DNA of 12,380 bases from CAZAGA01 sp041912175 (GCA_041912175.1 JAYRNN010000216.1:1-12380), one strand, 5' to 3'; positions 1-7,658 are shown, counted from the first letter of the stretch. Notes: a model not told the origin generated them from the sequence alone. Numbers and translations: made by a program.

Positions 1-1042
1 GTGAGCTGCCTCCGTAACTGATAAATGGAAATGTCAGGCCGGTGGCGGGCATTAAATTCAAATTCACGCCAATATTAACGATGGCCTGGAATGCCAGCAT
101 GGCCGCCACGCCATAACAAATCAACGCGCCGTAGGTATCACGCGAGATACGCGCTGCGCGCAGGATACGGTAGATCACGAATATAAAAACCGCCATAACC
201 AGGACGACCCCAACGAAACCGAACTCCTGGGCCATCGAAGAAAAGATGAAGTCTGACCAGCGCACCTTCAAAAAGCGTAATTGTACCTGGGTGCCGTGCC
301 CATAGCCCTGTCCAAACCAGCCGCCAGAGCCGATGGCGATCAAAGCTTGCTGAAGATTGTAGGTCTCGCCATAGCTGGCGGTGGGATCTGGGAACAAAAA
401 GTTCATAATTCGGCGCTGCTGGTAATCCACCAGGAAAGGAAAAGCGGCTACCGGTATTACAATTGCGGCGCCGGCAAAAACAAGCAAGTGTTTCCAACTT
501 AAGCCGCTGGCAAATAACATCGCAAACCAGATCACCATCATCACAATGGCTGTGCTCAGGTTGGGCTGTAAAAGGATCCAGACGGTGATCCCCATGGCCA
601 GGAACAGGCTGCGAGCGATCGTGCGGATGTCGCCGATCCGGTCGATGTGGTGAGCGAAAAAATTTGCCAGAGAAAGGATGAGCACAATTTTGGCGATTTC
701 TGAGGGTTGGATCAGGATGATGCCGGTATCGAACCAACGCGCTGAGCCAAAAAAAGCCGCGCCGACGATAAATAAGATCATCAGGATGGCAAATGTGCCG
801 ATGTATAATGTACGGCTTAATGAAGCCCAAAGGTGGTAGTCGATCGCAGCAGCGCCTAAAATAATTGCAAAGCCAATGACTGCAAAGATAATTTGACGCT
901 GCACCAGGTTTAGATCGACAAGCTCGATATTCCCGGCCACCGCTGAGCGGATCATGGCAATGCCAAAGATGACGAGTAAAGCAACGGCCCCCAGCAGCCA
1001 GAAATCGAAATGGCGCCAGGATGAAGTTGAAGATTGTTGCAT
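1..1042 (-). CDS. rodA: RodA-type SEDS peptidoglycan glycosyltransferase, 3' end cut by window edge
   Basis: This is a polytopic membrane enzyme that polymerises lipid II into glycan strands for lateral wall growth, working with the class B PBP encoded upstream (PBP2). The frame is open from ATG at 1042 to the left edge, giving 347 codons with only the C-terminus missing. SEDS signatures are visible: SARWFDTG at about 100-107, IQPSEIAKI at 111-119, AIGSGGWFGQG at 236-246, HGTQ at 249-252, and WSDFIF at 262-267, whose Asp264 matches the catalytic Asp of RodA. The C-terminal PATGLTFPFISYGGSS lies at 332-347. The HGTQ segment and the position after mreBCD, mrdA and min genes favour RodA over FtsW. 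It starts 37 bp after minE with only a weak AGG upstream. The usual QPDLG motif reads QPNLS at about 159-163. The overlapping minus-strand frame at 138-830 is a shadow. Confidence 0.93.
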   Translation of the reverse strand, partial: MQQSSTSSWRHFDFWLLGAVALLVIFGIAMIRSAVAGNIELVDLNLVQRQIIFAVIGFAIILGAAAIDYHLWASLSRTLYIGTFAILMILFIVGAAFFGSARWFDTGIILIQPSEIAKIVLILSLANFFAHHIDRIGDIRTIARSLFLAMGITVWILLQPNLSTAIVMMVIWFAMLFASGLSWKHLLVFAGAAIVIPVAAFPFLVDYQQRRIMNFLFPDPTASYGETYNLQQALIAIGSGGWFGQGYGHGTQVQLRFLKVRWSDFIFSSMAQEFGFVGVVLVMAVFIFVIYRILRAARISRDTYGALICYGVAAMLAFQAIVNIGVNLNLMPATGLTFPFISYGGSS

Positions 1043-1079
1043 TGGGTGATAGACCTATTGGCTAAGAACCGCCGATTAT

Positions 1080-1349
1080 CTAACCGGTCCTTTTCCGGTT
1101 AACCGGACGCAAGGGGATATCTGCAATCAGGCGTTGCTCGCGTCCATCCTGCGTCATTTCAATCCGTACCGCGTTGGGGTCAATATCCACATGGCGTGAG
1201 ATGACCGAAATTAACTCGTCCTTCAGGGCATCTAATTTACCAGGGGGCATATCAGTCCGGTCATGGATTAGGACCAATTTCAGGCGCTCTTTGGCCTGAT
1301 TCGCGCTGTGAGGCTCACGACGCAGCAGACGATCCAGGAAGTTGCTCAT
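1080..1349 (-). CDS. minE: Cell division topological specificity factor MinE
   Basis: MinE stimulates the MinD ATPase and removes MinCD from the membrane at mid-cell, so that the division inhibitor is confined to the poles. The product has 89 residues, the usual size. An N-terminal amphipathic membrane-targeting helix (SNFLDRLLRR, residues 2-11) is followed by the MinD-binding segment AKERLKLVLIHDR at 19-31. The dimeric topological-specificity domain covers about 36-81 and includes a VDIDPNAVRIE strand. The start codon overlaps the minD stop as ATGA, and a perfect AGGAGG lies 6 bp upstream inside the end of minD. This supports translational coupling and a fixed MinD:MinE ratio. Its presence implies an oscillating or at least MinE-controlled Min system, not the DivIVA-only arrangement of Bacillus. 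Confidence 0.95.
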   Translation of the reverse strand: MSNFLDRLLRREPHSANQAKERLKLVLIHDRTDMPPGKLDALKDELISVISRHVDIDPNAVRIEMTQDGREQRLIADIPLRPVNRKRTG

Positions 1350-2152
1350 TGGTCGCCTCCTGAGCGAAAAAAGCGCGATAGCCGTCCAAAGAAACCACCT
1401 TCTTCGTCGAGCTTCATAAATGGCACTTCTTCACCATTCAAACGGCGGGCGATGTTCTTAAAAGCCTGCCCGGCCTTGCTTTTCCCATCCAGGACCACCG
1501 GGGCGCCTCGGTTAGCGCTCGTGACGATATTCTCATCGTCAGGGATCAATCCAATCAGATCGATAGCCAACAACTCGAGCACATCATCCACTGAAAGCAT
1601 GTCGCCACGTTTTACCATAGCCGGTTTGATGCGATTGATCACCAGGCGCGCGGGTCCTTTTTCTTCGGCTTCGACCAGGCCGATAATCCGGTCTGCATCG
1701 CGCACGGCCGATACTTCGGGGTTGGTCACCACCAGGACGATATCCGCAGGGGCGACAGCATTGCGAAAGCCGCGCTCGATCCCGGCCGGCGAATCAAGCA
1801 GGATCCAGTCGAAATCGGGCCGCAGCTCATCGCATAAGCGGATCATATCGCTCGGTGAGACGGCGCTCTTATCACGCGTTTGTGCAGCCGGGATCAGGTA
1901 TAAATCCGATAGACGTTTATCGCGGATCATGGCCTGCCGTAGGCGGCAGCGCCCTTCAATAACGTCGACCAGATCATAGACGATACGGTTTTCTAGCCCG
2001 AGAATCACATCCAGATTCCTGAGCCCAATATCAGCGTCGATACAGACCACCTTTGCTCCGCCCGAGGCCAGGGCAGCGCCAATATTGGCGGTGGCGGTCG
2101 TCTTCCCGACGCCTCCTTTTCCAGATGTAATGGTGACAGCTTTCCCGGCCAT
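1346..2152 (-). CDS. minD: Septum site-determining ATPase MinD
   Basis: MinD is a ParA/MinD-family ATPase that dimerises on the membrane with ATP, recruits MinC and is released by MinE. The product has 268 residues. The deviant Walker A motif GKGGVGKT lies at 11-18 with the family's signature Lys12, switch I IDADIGLRNLD at 38-48, and switch II LLDSPAGIE at 118-126. The NRIKP segment at 173-177 is typical of the family. The C-terminus ends in a basic amphipathic stretch, FFGRLSRFFR at 254-263, which matches the membrane-targeting sequence in role and position. The gene starts 15 bp after minC behind an AAAGGG ribosome site and overlaps minE by 4 bp. All key residues are intact, so an active protein is expected. 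The long plus-strand frame opposite it is a shadow. Confidence 0.97.
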   Translation of the reverse strand: MAGKAVTITSGKGGVGKTTATANIGAALASGGAKVVCIDADIGLRNLDVILGLENRIVYDLVDVIEGRCRLRQAMIRDKRLSDLYLIPAAQTRDKSAVSPSDMIRLCDELRPDFDWILLDSPAGIERGFRNAVAPADIVLVVTNPEVSAVRDADRIIGLVEAEEKGPARLVINRIKPAMVKRGDMLSVDDVLELLAIDLIGLIPDDENIVTSANRGAPVVLDGKSKAGQAFKNIARRLNGEEVPFMKLDEEGGFFGRLSRFFRSGGDQ

Positions 2153-2167
2153 TTTCCCTTTCCGCGT

Positions 2168-2851
2168 TTACTTGGTCTTTTTGGGATCCCAGGGTTCAGC
2201 GACTACCTGGCCATTATGTAAGCGCGCCATTTCGGGCTGCGATTTCCCCCGTCGCTGGGGAGTAACTGCGATTTTACCAGCAATGCGAAGCTGCGTAGGC
2301 GATAGATCCAAAGCGCATACGATCGCCTCCTGGTTTCCTTCTGCTCCTGCATGGAGCATACCACGTGCATGACCCCATACCAGAATATCACCGCCGGCGG
2401 CGACCTGTGCGCCAGGGTTGATATCGCCGATGACAATCACATGCCCTGAGTGCACGATGCTGAATCCAGAACGCAAGGTACGCCGGATTAAGACCGCCGG
2501 CTCGCCGCCTTGCAGGTTGGTCTCTAGTTTAGCGACGGTCAGCTCGGGACGTGGCTTGGTCAAACGCGTCGCCAGGCCCAGGGTTTGAGCGGTCTGGATC
2601 GTCGTGGGCGAGTCGCCGATGACTGCCCAAAGAGTCAGCTCACGATCGAGGATTTCGCTACGCAGGCGGCCCATCTCAGTGGCCTTAAGCACTTGATTTC
2701 CCACGTCAATCGCCAGGCGGGCGCCGCGTAGGAATTCAGCCTGTTCGTCAATCTGTTCCAGCAGCGCTTGTTGGAGCTCATCCCAATTCCCATCGCCAAG
2801 GGTCACCAATAACCCTTCTCGGATGCCTTTGATTTGAACGGAAGGGCTCAT
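2168..2851 (-). CDS. minC: Septum site-determining protein MinC
   Basis: MinC is the FtsZ-polymerisation inhibitor that MinD recruits to the membrane. The product is 227 residues long, normal for the family. The N-terminal domain (about 4-95) starts with VQIKGIREGLLVTL and contains the family-like strand/helix block ending TAQTLGLAT. The C-terminal beta-helix domain (about 120-192) has the glycine-rich repeats GDINPGAQVAAGGDILVWG and the conserved GMLHAGAEGN. The MinD-contact motif, RSGQ in E. coli, reads RSGF at 127-130. The last 30 residues carry the usual tail with an AEPW motif. It follows PBP2 by 12 bp, with an AGGA overlapping the PBP2 stop codon as a modest ribosome site. Identity is secured by the order minC-minD-minE. 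Confidence 0.93.
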   Translation of the reverse strand: MSPSVQIKGIREGLLVTLGDGNWDELQQALLEQIDEQAEFLRGARLAIDVGNQVLKATEMGRLRSEILDRELTLWAVIGDSPTTIQTAQTLGLATRLTKPRPELTVAKLETNLQGGEPAVLIRRTLRSGFSIVHSGHVIVIGDINPGAQVAAGGDILVWGHARGMLHAGAEGNQEAIVCALDLSPTQLRIAGKIAVTPQRRGKSQPEMARLHNGQVVAEPWDPKKTK

Positions 2852-2863
2852 CGTGCCATTTTC

Positions 2864-5005
2864 CTATGGGGCTGCGGCGGCATTGTCAACCGCTTTGAGC
2901 TCGAAATAGGCATCGAGGGTGCGTCGCACGATTGGACCGGCGACGGTAGAGCCTTCTGTTCCGTTATAAACGAAGGCCACCACGGCAATTTCGGGGTTTT
3001 CGTATGGCGCGAAGGCGACCGTCCAGGCGTGGGTTGGCCAGTTGCCATACTGGCAGCGGTTTTGGGCTTGGGCATATTTATCGCAATATTCTGCAGTACC
3101 GGTCTTGCCAGCAACGGCAACGGCTTCGTTTTGAAAATGTTTGACGAGCGTGCCCTCTGTGACTGCCAGGCGCATCCCTTCGCGCACTTTTTGCAAAACC
3201 CAGGGCTGCACGGTTTTCTTCTGACCAGCGATGGGTTCGCAGCCGCGCACCGTCGTTTCACCATATTCTTGAATAACTGGATCTTTGGTGAGGTCCCATT
3301 TCAAATGCGGGCTGAAGGGTGAAACCTGGTAGCTGTCCGAAGTGGGTTGGTCAACAAGGTCGCCTTCCGCGGTACGCCATTTGGGCGCCACATTGCCCTC
3401 GCTGTCCAGCACCTCATGGATCAATGTGGGTTGCATATACTTCCCATCATTGGCAATAATGGCGGCCGATAACAATACTTGCAAAGGAGTGGCCAGCACG
3501 TAACCCTGTCCTACGCTGGAGATATAGGTATCCCCAGAGGACCAGCTTTCGGAGTTGTTGATGCGTTTCCAGCGTGGATCTGGCAACAGCCCGTCTTCCT
3601 CGTCGGGGAGGTAAATCCCGGGCGCGTCCCCATAACCGAGCGCTTCGGCGTATGTTTTTAAGCGGCAAATACCCAGGCCTTCTGGCACCTCATCTTTATA
3701 ACCGCCGCCCACCTTATAAAAATATACGTTACTGGAATTGGCCAGGGCATGGACGAAATCCAAATGTCCGAAGCCCGCCTTATTCCAGTCCACAAATTCA
3801 CGCGATTTCCCAGGATCGTTGGCGTAATACTTCTCGGTGACTTCAAGTTTAGGGGGCGTCTCGATGATCTGGTCGGGCGTGACAACTCCTTCATTCAATC
3901 CGCCAGTGGCAGTCGCCAGCTTGAAAACGGACCCGGCTGGCAAGACGTCTCCAACGGCATGGTTCAGGAGTGGATTGGTTGGATCTTTGATTAATTGATC
4001 GTAATAATAAGCCGGGATAAAACGCGTCATGCGTTGGTTCTCATAATTCGGGTATGAGACCATGGCCAGGATTTCACCCGTCTTTGGGTTGATGGCAATC
4101 ACCACGCCACTGGAATAAACCGTTTTTCCAAAGTAATTATTCCAATCTTGCATTTCGTTTTTCAGGATGGTTTCGACCGATTCCTGAAAGCGCGTATCGA
4201 TGGTCAGACGCAGGTTTTCTCCAGATTGGGCGGCTTCCGGCTGCTCAATATCCGGACGTGTCACCTGGCCGGCCACGTCAATCTCGGAGACGCGCCGTCC
4301 ATTCTTGCCGGCCAACAAATCATTGTATTGCAGCTCTAACCCTGCATAACCCACTTTATCCCGGTTCGGGTCGAAACCGGCCGCACGATATTCCGCTTCC
4401 TGGTTAGCAGGGATAGGCCCTAAAAAACCGATCAAGTTCGCAGTCAACGAGTTCGTAGGATAATCACGAATAGGTTGAATATCAACCGATATGCCGGGCC
4501 AATCACTGGCTTTTTCTTTTACGACCATGGCGATCTTCTCAGAAACGTCGCACTTCACCTTGACAGCAGTGTATGGTTGAGATGACGTGCCATAATCGGC
4601 AATCTGCTGGATGCCATGGTTCGAAATACAAGGGACATATGGATCTTCCAGGCTGATCTCACCGCGATTGACCGGCAGGCCGATAAAATCGGATAGTTCG
4701 CGGAAAATCTGCTGTGTCGCCCCATCATCGTCAGGCAAATTGGCCGCGGTGAGCACGATATTATAAGATGCCACGTTACGTGCCAGGATCGTCCCGTTGC
4801 GGTCATAGATGATGCCGCGCAACGCAGGAAGATTGAACACTTCAACGCTGTTATCTTGGGCTTTGGCTATCCAATCTTTTGTTTCAACGACCTGCAGCAG
4901 AAACAATCGTACAATAAAAGCGCCGAACACAAGCGCCAGAGCGATTAAGAATACCCAAACTCGCCCGGGTTTTAATTGGTTTTTCAATTTTGGTGTGTCT
5001 ATCAT
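2864..5005 (-). CDS. mrdA: Penicillin-binding protein 2, elongasome class B transpeptidase
   Basis: This is a monofunctional DD-transpeptidase that cross-links peptidoglycan during elongation as the partner of the RodA glycosyltransferase. The product has 713 residues. A short cytoplasmic tail and one membrane anchor (about 16-38) precede the pedestal/dimerisation domain, which opens with RGIIYDRNGTILARN at 63-77. The transpeptidase domain has all three active-site motifs: SVFK (Ser359 nucleophile, Lys362), SSN (424-426) and KTG (634-636). Six cysteines (126, 152, 447, 589, 641, 651) all lie outside the membrane, two of them in a short insertion after KTG. The length is somewhat above that of the E. 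coli enzyme. The gene lies 32 bp after mreD with only a weak purine-rich ribosome site. Position after mreBCD and ahead of min and rodA favours the PBP2 role over FtsI. Confidence 0.94.
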   Translation of the reverse strand: MIDTPKLKNQLKPGRVWVFLIALALVFGAFIVRLFLLQVVETKDWIAKAQDNSVEVFNLPALRGIIYDRNGTILARNVASYNIVLTAANLPDDDGATQQIFRELSDFIGLPVNRGEISLEDPYVPCISNHGIQQIADYGTSSQPYTAVKVKCDVSEKIAMVVKEKASDWPGISVDIQPIRDYPTNSLTANLIGFLGPIPANQEAEYRAAGFDPNRDKVGYAGLELQYNDLLAGKNGRRVSEIDVAGQVTRPDIEQPEAAQSGENLRLTIDTRFQESVETILKNEMQDWNNYFGKTVYSSGVVIAINPKTGEILAMVSYPNYENQRMTRFIPAYYYDQLIKDPTNPLLNHAVGDVLPAGSVFKLATATGGLNEGVVTPDQIIETPPKLEVTEKYYANDPGKSREFVDWNKAGFGHLDFVHALANSSNVYFYKVGGGYKDEVPEGLGICRLKTYAEALGYGDAPGIYLPDEEDGLLPDPRWKRINNSESWSSGDTYISSVGQGYVLATPLQVLLSAAIIANDGKYMQPTLIHEVLDSEGNVAPKWRTAEGDLVDQPTSDSYQVSPFSPHLKWDLTKDPVIQEYGETTVRGCEPIAGQKKTVQPWVLQKVREGMRLAVTEGTLVKHFQNEAVAVAGKTGTAEYCDKYAQAQNRCQYGNWPTHAWTVAFAPYENPEIAVVAFVYNGTEGSTVAGPIVRRTLDAYFELKAVDNAAAAP

Positions 5006-5037
5006 ATCTTAGCTTAGGATTACGAAACGATCCAACT

Positions 5038-5541
5038 CTATGCTTCCAACTCTTCCGGATACGCCCATCTGGCGAGATCGGCCAGTAGGAAAAAAATCGG
5101 GATTGCCAGAATCAGGTTCAAAACCACACTTGGCAAGGTAATCAAATTCAAGGTCTGTTGTAACGGCAGCGAAGCGCCGGCAATCCGTAGGGCGACGATC
5201 ATGATCAAATGAGTCAGAAGGGTCAGGATAAATGTGGCAATGAACATGGCTAGGATTGGCGCCCGCCAGACCCGCTTCCGAAGCGCCAGCGCGACTGCTA
5301 CAGCAATCAGATAGCTCAGCATGGCCGCCCAAAAAGGCTGTGCAGAAACAAGACCGACGAATAATCCACCGATTATACCCCATTGCCAGGCGGTCTGTAC
5401 ACGTTTTTGTAAGGCCCAGGCGATAACTACTAATAAAACGAGATCGGCAGCCCCATGCAGCAGTGGAAATCGGCTGAAGATAGCCGATTCAAGGAGTATT
5501 AATACGCCAATAATGGGGATAGCAATCAGGCTAGCAATCAT
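5038..5541 (-). CDS. mreD: Rod shape-determining membrane protein MreD
   Basis: MreD is a small integral membrane component of the elongasome that bridges MreC and the RodA/PBP2 synthase. The product has 167 residues and is almost entirely hydrophobic, with about five membrane segments (roughly 3-22, 30-47, 52-86, 95-120 and 133-155), typical of the family. The sequence diverges widely between phyla, so the call relies on size, topology, fragments such as WGIIGGLFVGLVSAQPFW, and the position between mreC and mrdA. The start has a GAGG/AGG-type ribosome site 10-18 bp upstream. It begins 31 bp after the mreC stop. No anomaly is visible. Confidence 0.9.
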   Translation of the reverse strand: MIASLIAIPIIGVLILLESAIFSRFPLLHGAADLVLLVVIAWALQKRVQTAWQWGIIGGLFVGLVSAQPFWAAMLSYLIAVAVALALRKRVWRAPILAMFIATFILTLLTHLIMIVALRIAGASLPLQQTLNLITLPSVVLNLILAIPIFFLLADLARWAYPEELEA

Positions 5542-5572
5542 AATGCTACCTGCCTCTTATCTTTCAAATTCG

Positions 5573-6418
5573 CTAGGGCTCAGCAGTTGGCTCCAATGGA
5601 GTAATATCCACCGGCCGGAAATTGGTGATCACCAGGACAATTCCCAATTGTTTGAAATCTACTACTGGCTGGATCGAAGCTGTTTGGAACAAATCGGTGT
5701 CCCGGCTGCGTACGCCAGTGACCTGGCCAACCAGAATATCCGGCGGATAATTCCCACCCAGCCCAGATGTCATCACCAGGTTACCTGTCTGCACATCGGC
5801 TGACTGAGGGATCATTTCGAGAGAGGCGTCTCCAGTGATGCCTCCTTGCACCACGGCCTGCGCCCCAGATGGATCGATACGCGCATTAACGGATGATCCA
5901 GCGTCGGTGATAAACTGGACGCGCGCCGCTCCGGCCGTCACGGCGGCGATGCGCCCTACCAGGCCCTGTTGGGTTACGACCGGCATACCGCGCCGCAAAC
6001 CGTCATCAGAGCCGCGGTTAATGATTGCATATTGTAAAAATGGGCTCAGGTCACGCCCAATCACCGAGGCGGCTACATAGCGATATTCCGGGTTTACGCG
6101 GGCAAAATCAACCAAAGCAGAAAGCACGCGCGTTTCAGCGATTTGTTGTTTCAAGGAGATAATCTCGGCTTGCAGACGCGAGACTTCGGCTTCCAAATCC
6201 GTATTCCGCTGGCGCAGCCTGTTGAGGTCTTGGGGAGAGTTAACATAATCCTGGATGGCGGTAAAGCGGGTCGATAACCAGGTTTGAGCAGTGATCATGG
6301 GGCTTAATAGATATCGTGAGACCGGTGTGAGGTAGCCCCCTAAGGCCAGCACAATCAGCCCAATCGCCATCGTAACGAGCACGATGGTCTGCAACGTTCT
6401 TGATGTGGTTGCTTTCAT
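5573..6418 (-). CDS. mreC: Rod shape-determining protein MreC
   Basis: MreC is a bitopic protein that forms extracytoplasmic filaments, binds PBP2 and switches it into its active form. The product has 281 residues. A membrane anchor at about 10-29 is followed by a coiled coil at about 61-97 with regular Leu/Ile spacing and many charged residues. The paired beta-barrel core covers about 115-268, with the family motifs GLVGRI at 152-157, a conserved INRGSDDGLRRGMPV block, and SGLGGNYPPDILVGQV at 218-233. A short Pro/Glu/Thr-rich tail follows. The start lies only 7 bp after the mreB stop, and I see no Shine-Dalgarno in that gap or just before it. Translation is probably coupled to termination on mreB. 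Confidence 0.95.
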   Translation of the reverse strand: MKATTSRTLQTIVLVTMAIGLIVLALGGYLTPVSRYLLSPMITAQTWLSTRFTAIQDYVNSPQDLNRLRQRNTDLEAEVSRLQAEIISLKQQIAETRVLSALVDFARVNPEYRYVAASVIGRDLSPFLQYAIINRGSDDGLRRGMPVVTQQGLVGRIAAVTAGAARVQFITDAGSSVNARIDPSGAQAVVQGGITGDASLEMIPQSADVQTGNLVMTSGLGGNYPPDILVGQVTGVRSRDTDLFQTASIQPVVDFKQLGIVLVITNFRPVDITPLEPTAEP

Positions 6419-6425
6419 TAACTAA

Positions 6426-7493
6426 TCAATTATGGCGCGTACTGCCGCGTTCTAAACCAACCAAAAGGCGGCGAAGACCGTCATAATTTTCTAGAATCAT
6501 ACCACAACCGCGCGCCACGCAGCTCATTGGGTCTTCTGCCACCCAGGAGCGCACCTTTAATTCGTCCGTCAAACGTTTATCCAAGGCCTGGAGTTGCGAT
6601 CCGCCGCCAGCCAGGCAGATGCCCGTATCCATCAGATCAGCGATAATTTCTGGCGGGGCTTCGTCGAGTGCATCTCGGACAGTATCGATAATTGTCTGCA
6701 AGGAGCCTGAAATGGCTTCCCGGATTTCCACCGAGGAGACCTCGACGCCTTCTGGTAGGCCCGTGATCAGGTTTCGGCCGCGCAACAGCATGGTCTGTTC
6801 TTCAGGGAGATGGTAGGCAGATCCAATCTGAATTTTTGCCTGTTCCGCCATCCGCTCGCCAATCAACAGGTTATATTTATTGCGCATATATTGGACGATG
6901 TCTTGGTCCATCTCGTCGCCGGCCACGCGCAAAGAGCGCGAAACGACGATTCCTTGCATCGACATAATGGCGACTTCTGACGTACCGCCGCCGATATCCA
7001 CAATCATGCTGCCTCGAATTTCGTTGACGGGCAGGCCGGCGCCCAGGGCTGCCGCGACCGGTTCTTCGATTAAACCCACTTCGCGCGCCCCGGCAGACAT
7101 CGCAGCATCATAAACAGCACGCTTTTCAACCTCGGTGACCCCAGACGGGATGCCAATAACCACCCGCGGCCGCGGCACAGGCACGATGCTCTGCTCATGC
7201 GCCTTGCCTATAAAATAATACAACATCGCCTGGGTTATTTCAAATTCGGAAATTACTCCATCGCGCAGAGGGCGGACGGCAATCACGTTAGCCGGCGTGC
7301 GGCCGACCATCTCCTTGGCTTCGGTGCCAATCGCCAGCGGTTCGCGCGTTCGTTTGTCAATCGCCACCCAAGACGGCTCGTTTATCGTGATGCCTTTGCC
7401 ACGCACGTTCACCAATGTGTTGGCGGTGCCCAGATCGATACCGATATCCAGGGAGAAGAAACCGAGCAGCCAGTTTAAAGGGTTGAAAGCCAA
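6426..7493 (-). CDS. mreB: Actin-like rod shape-determining protein MreB (TTG start)
   Basis: MreB is the bacterial actin homologue whose membrane-bound filaments steer the cell-wall elongation machinery. The product has 355 residues, slightly longer than the usual 330-350. The nucleotide-binding motifs are intact: phosphate-1 DLGTANT at 20-26, the EEPVAAALG connect motif at 143-151, phosphate-2 VDIGGGTSEVA at 165-175 and adenosine LAGGGS at 294-299. The start is TTG, chosen because AGGAG (7499-7503) lies 5 bp upstream and no ATG exists before the conserved core. The N-terminal FNPLNWLLGFF is hydrophobic and probably provides membrane binding. It is the first gene of the eight-gene shape/division cluster, behind a recognisable promoter. 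Confidence 0.97.
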   Translation of the reverse strand: MAFNPLNWLLGFFSLDIGIDLGTANTLVNVRGKGITINEPSWVAIDKRTREPLAIGTEAKEMVGRTPANVIAVRPLRDGVISEFEITQAMLYYFIGKAHEQSIVPVPRPRVVIGIPSGVTEVEKRAVYDAAMSAGAREVGLIEEPVAAALGAGLPVNEIRGSMIVDIGGGTSEVAIMSMQGIVVSRSLRVAGDEMDQDIVQYMRNKYNLLIGERMAEQAKIQIGSAYHLPEEQTMLLRGRNLITGLPEGVEVSSVEIREAISGSLQTIIDTVRDALDEAPPEIIADLMDTGICLAGGGSQLQALDKRLTDELKVRSWVAEDPMSCVARGCGMILENYDGLRRLLVGLERGSTRHN

Positions 7494-7498
7494 CGAAA

Positions 7499-7503
7499 CT
7501 CCT
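7499..7503 (-). promoter_or_regulatory. Ribosome binding site fixing the TTG start of mreB
   Basis: The minus strand reads AGGAG, five bases before the TTG at 7493. No in-frame ATG lies between this site and the conserved DIGIDLGT core, so the site decides the start. Confidence 0.75.
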
Positions 7504-7550
7504 AAGCGAGTTGAAAGTCACAGGATAGAGGGGCGGTTCGATCCTTCGAG

Positions 7551-7559
7551 ATTATACCA
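7551..7559 (-). promoter_or_regulatory. Extended -10 promoter of the mreB-rodA cluster
   Basis: The minus strand reads TGGTATAAT, a perfect extended -10 element (TGnTATAAT). A consensus -35 is absent: with a 17-bp spacer the hexamer is TAACAC, which fits the usual relaxed -35 of extended -10 promoters. Transcription would start near 7544, giving a leader of about 50 nt before the TTG of mreB. No other promoter is evident downstream within the cluster. Confidence 0.65.
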
Positions 7560-7592
7560 TTTTGCATTCTGTTGTGTTAGCCGTCCAACAAA

Positions 7593-7637
7593 ATGCACAT
7601 TTTATAAAACACGGCGCGTGTTTTATAAAATGTGCAT
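7593..7637 (-). terminator. 21-bp perfect inverted repeat, probable terminator of the oxidoreductase transcript
   Basis: Two exactly complementary 21-bp arms (7593-7613 and 7617-7637) surround a 3-base GCG loop. On the minus strand the stem is followed by TTTGTT, a short U-rich tail. It begins 21 bp beyond the beta-subunit stop and ends about 35 bp upstream of the mreB -10 element, so it would separate the two operons. Each arm carries TTTTATAAAA, itself a palindrome, 21 bp apart. A protein-binding site is therefore an alternative or additional role. Confidence 0.6.
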
Positions 7638-7638
7638 C

Positions 7639-7651
7639 GATGCGAAGCATC
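7639..7651 (-). repeat. Small hairpin preceding the large palindrome
   Basis: GATGC and GCATC form a 5-bp stem around a GAA loop, lying between the beta-subunit stop codon and the 21-bp inverted repeat. Together they make two stacked hairpins at the 3' end of the transcript. The left arm also belongs to a perfect 10-bp palindrome, GCATCGATGC at 7634-7643, so the small hairpin could compete slightly with the large stem. Confidence 0.45.
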
Positions 7652-7658
7652 AGAACGA

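Noticed and set aside
138..830. 230-residue minus-strand open frame inside the rodA region
   Set aside because: Its sequence is rich in His, Arg and Pro with no family resemblance. The neighbouring frame on the same strand gives an unmistakable SEDS protein across the same bases.
1308..1979. 223-residue plus-strand open frame opposite minD/minE
   Set aside because: The product is low-complexity (Ser, Arg, Thr rich) and antisense to MinD, whose motifs are all intact. It is a codon-bias shadow.
5321..5803. 160-residue plus-strand open frame across mreD and mreC
   Set aside because: It crosses two real antisense genes, has no recognisable motif and no ribosome site.
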